This document shows positions 63,679 through 64,000 of a DNA stretch of 64,000 nt, piece after piece. The translations under genes and the position numbers were made by a program. Where the stretch lies: NCBI GenBank assembly GCA_040754395.1, contig JBFMCL010000003.1:62001-126000 (forward strand), given 5' to 3'. Source of the DNA: Nitrospirota bacterium (GTDB lineage Bacteria; Nitrospirota; Thermodesulfovibrionia; Thermodesulfovibrionales; SM23-35). Position 1 is the first letter of the stretch, and each line of letters opens with the position of its first letter. Under the pieces are notes generated by a model that was not told the DNA's origin, did no database searches, and saw only the letters and a list, made by a program, of their open reading frames with translations.

Positions 63679-64000
63679 GCCACAAGCTGCGAGAAAAGGC
63701 AGATTCCCTTCTGGCAAAAGAAAAGGGGACGGTATTCAAGGATCCCGGAGGAAAGATCAGCATTGCGCTCGTGTATCCAAACACATATCATGTCGGGATG
63801 TCCAGTCTCGGGTTTCAGGGCATCTACGGTCTTTTAAACAGCCGGAAGGATGTTGTCTGTGAAAGGGCTTTCCTTCCTGATGCGAAAGATATTGATGAAT
63901 ATGAAAGGTCACGGACAGAACTGTTCGCCCTGGAATCAAAGAGACCTATGAACAGATTTGATATCGTTGCTTTTTCAGTCTCGTTCGAAAACGACTACCC
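63675..64000 (+). CDS. B12-binding-type radical SAM protein, N-terminal part
   Basis: Only the first 108 codons are in the window. The start is GTG at 63675 within the DUF3786 stop (GTGA). The sequence ISIALVYPNTYHVGMSSLGFQGIYGLLN and the following FLPDAKDIDEYERS and FDIVAFSVSFENDYP match the N-terminal B12-binding-like domain of large radical SAM proteins of the TIGR03960 type, some of which act in tRNA or corrinoid-linked chemistry. The radical SAM cysteines lie beyond the window. Confidence 0.8.
   Translation, partial: MSHKLREKADSLLAKEKGTVFKDPGGKISIALVYPNTYHVGMSSLGFQGIYGLLNSRKDVVCERAFLPDAKDIDEYERSRTELFALESKRPMNRFDIVAFSVSFENDY

Overview
The window looks like a piece of a chromosome from an anaerobic Gram-negative bacterium, most likely a Nitrospirota (Thermodesulfovibrionia-type) or deeply branching deltaproteobacterial lineage. 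This is inferred from the mix of multiheme cytochromes with an MtrB/PioB-type porin, ferredoxin-dependent 2-oxoacid oxidoreductase subunits, rubredoxin, tandem DUF507 proteins, an NtrY/NtrX pair behind a DUF4390 protein, DUF3786 and a B12-type radical SAM protein. No 16S gene is present, so the assignment is tentative. Most of the DNA is densely packed core genome with overlapping genes and frequent GTG/TTG starts.

Layout: 1-6.8 kb is a minus-strand extracellular-electron-transfer operon: a heptaheme and a decaheme lipoprotein cytochrome, an outer-membrane barrel, a substrate-binding protein and a chemoreceptor that leaves the window. A sigma-54-like promoter and paired palindromes lie upstream, with a broken NHL-repeat gene beyond them. 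7.6-11.2 kb is an rpsF-ssb-rpsR operon that continues into two DUF507 genes and a diguanylate cyclase. 11.3-14.0 kb carries ppx, korB, korC (apparently a non-AUG start directly after the korB stop) and an acetyltransferase. 14.0-15.3 kb has rubredoxin, hisI, a GTCATTGCGAG-type repeat and an adenosine-specific kinase. 15.4-19.4 kb is DUF4390-ntrY-ntrX. 19.5-27.3 kb holds MscS, an FKBP-like/methyltransferase fusion, a MutY-like glycosylase without the Fe-S cysteines, a CinA N-domain protein, DUF362 and a NapH/NapG-like ferredoxin fusion. 27.4-34.9 kb is an exopolysaccharide assembly and export cluster (polymerase, Wzz/BY-kinase, Wza, beta-barrel). 35-45.5 kb contains a small envelope operon, a zinc-type ABC transporter, hisG, mfd and a TPR lipoprotein.

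A tRNA-Pro at 45.5 kb is followed by a visibly more AT-rich accessory island (45.7-49.9 kb). Its centrepiece is a four-gene minus-strand unit: MqsR-like toxin, MqsA-like antitoxin with a C-terminal extension, SecB-like chaperone (a toxin-antitoxin-chaperone module) and a KAP-family P-loop NTPase that is frameshifted just before its Walker A motif. A strong promoter with a palindromic operator over its -10 drives the unit. A transposase remnant, an orphan AbrB-type antitoxin and terminator hairpins surround it. This is the best candidate for an unusual system here, plausibly phage defence.

The right part returns to core functions: an ACT-domain protein, an M1-M28-PDZ fusion peptidase, a TolB-like lipoprotein, alanine dehydrogenase, PncC, LigA, a NodI/NodJ-like ABC exporter, a patatin lipoprotein, DUF3786 and a radical SAM protein running off the end. 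Between LigA and the exporter lies a candidate structured RNA with a textbook promoter and a 27-pair closing stem ending in eight T, plus a 26-codon membrane peptide and a truncated gene start beside a 20-bp palindrome. A zinc-ribbon gene at 62.7 kb is interrupted by an in-frame TGA.
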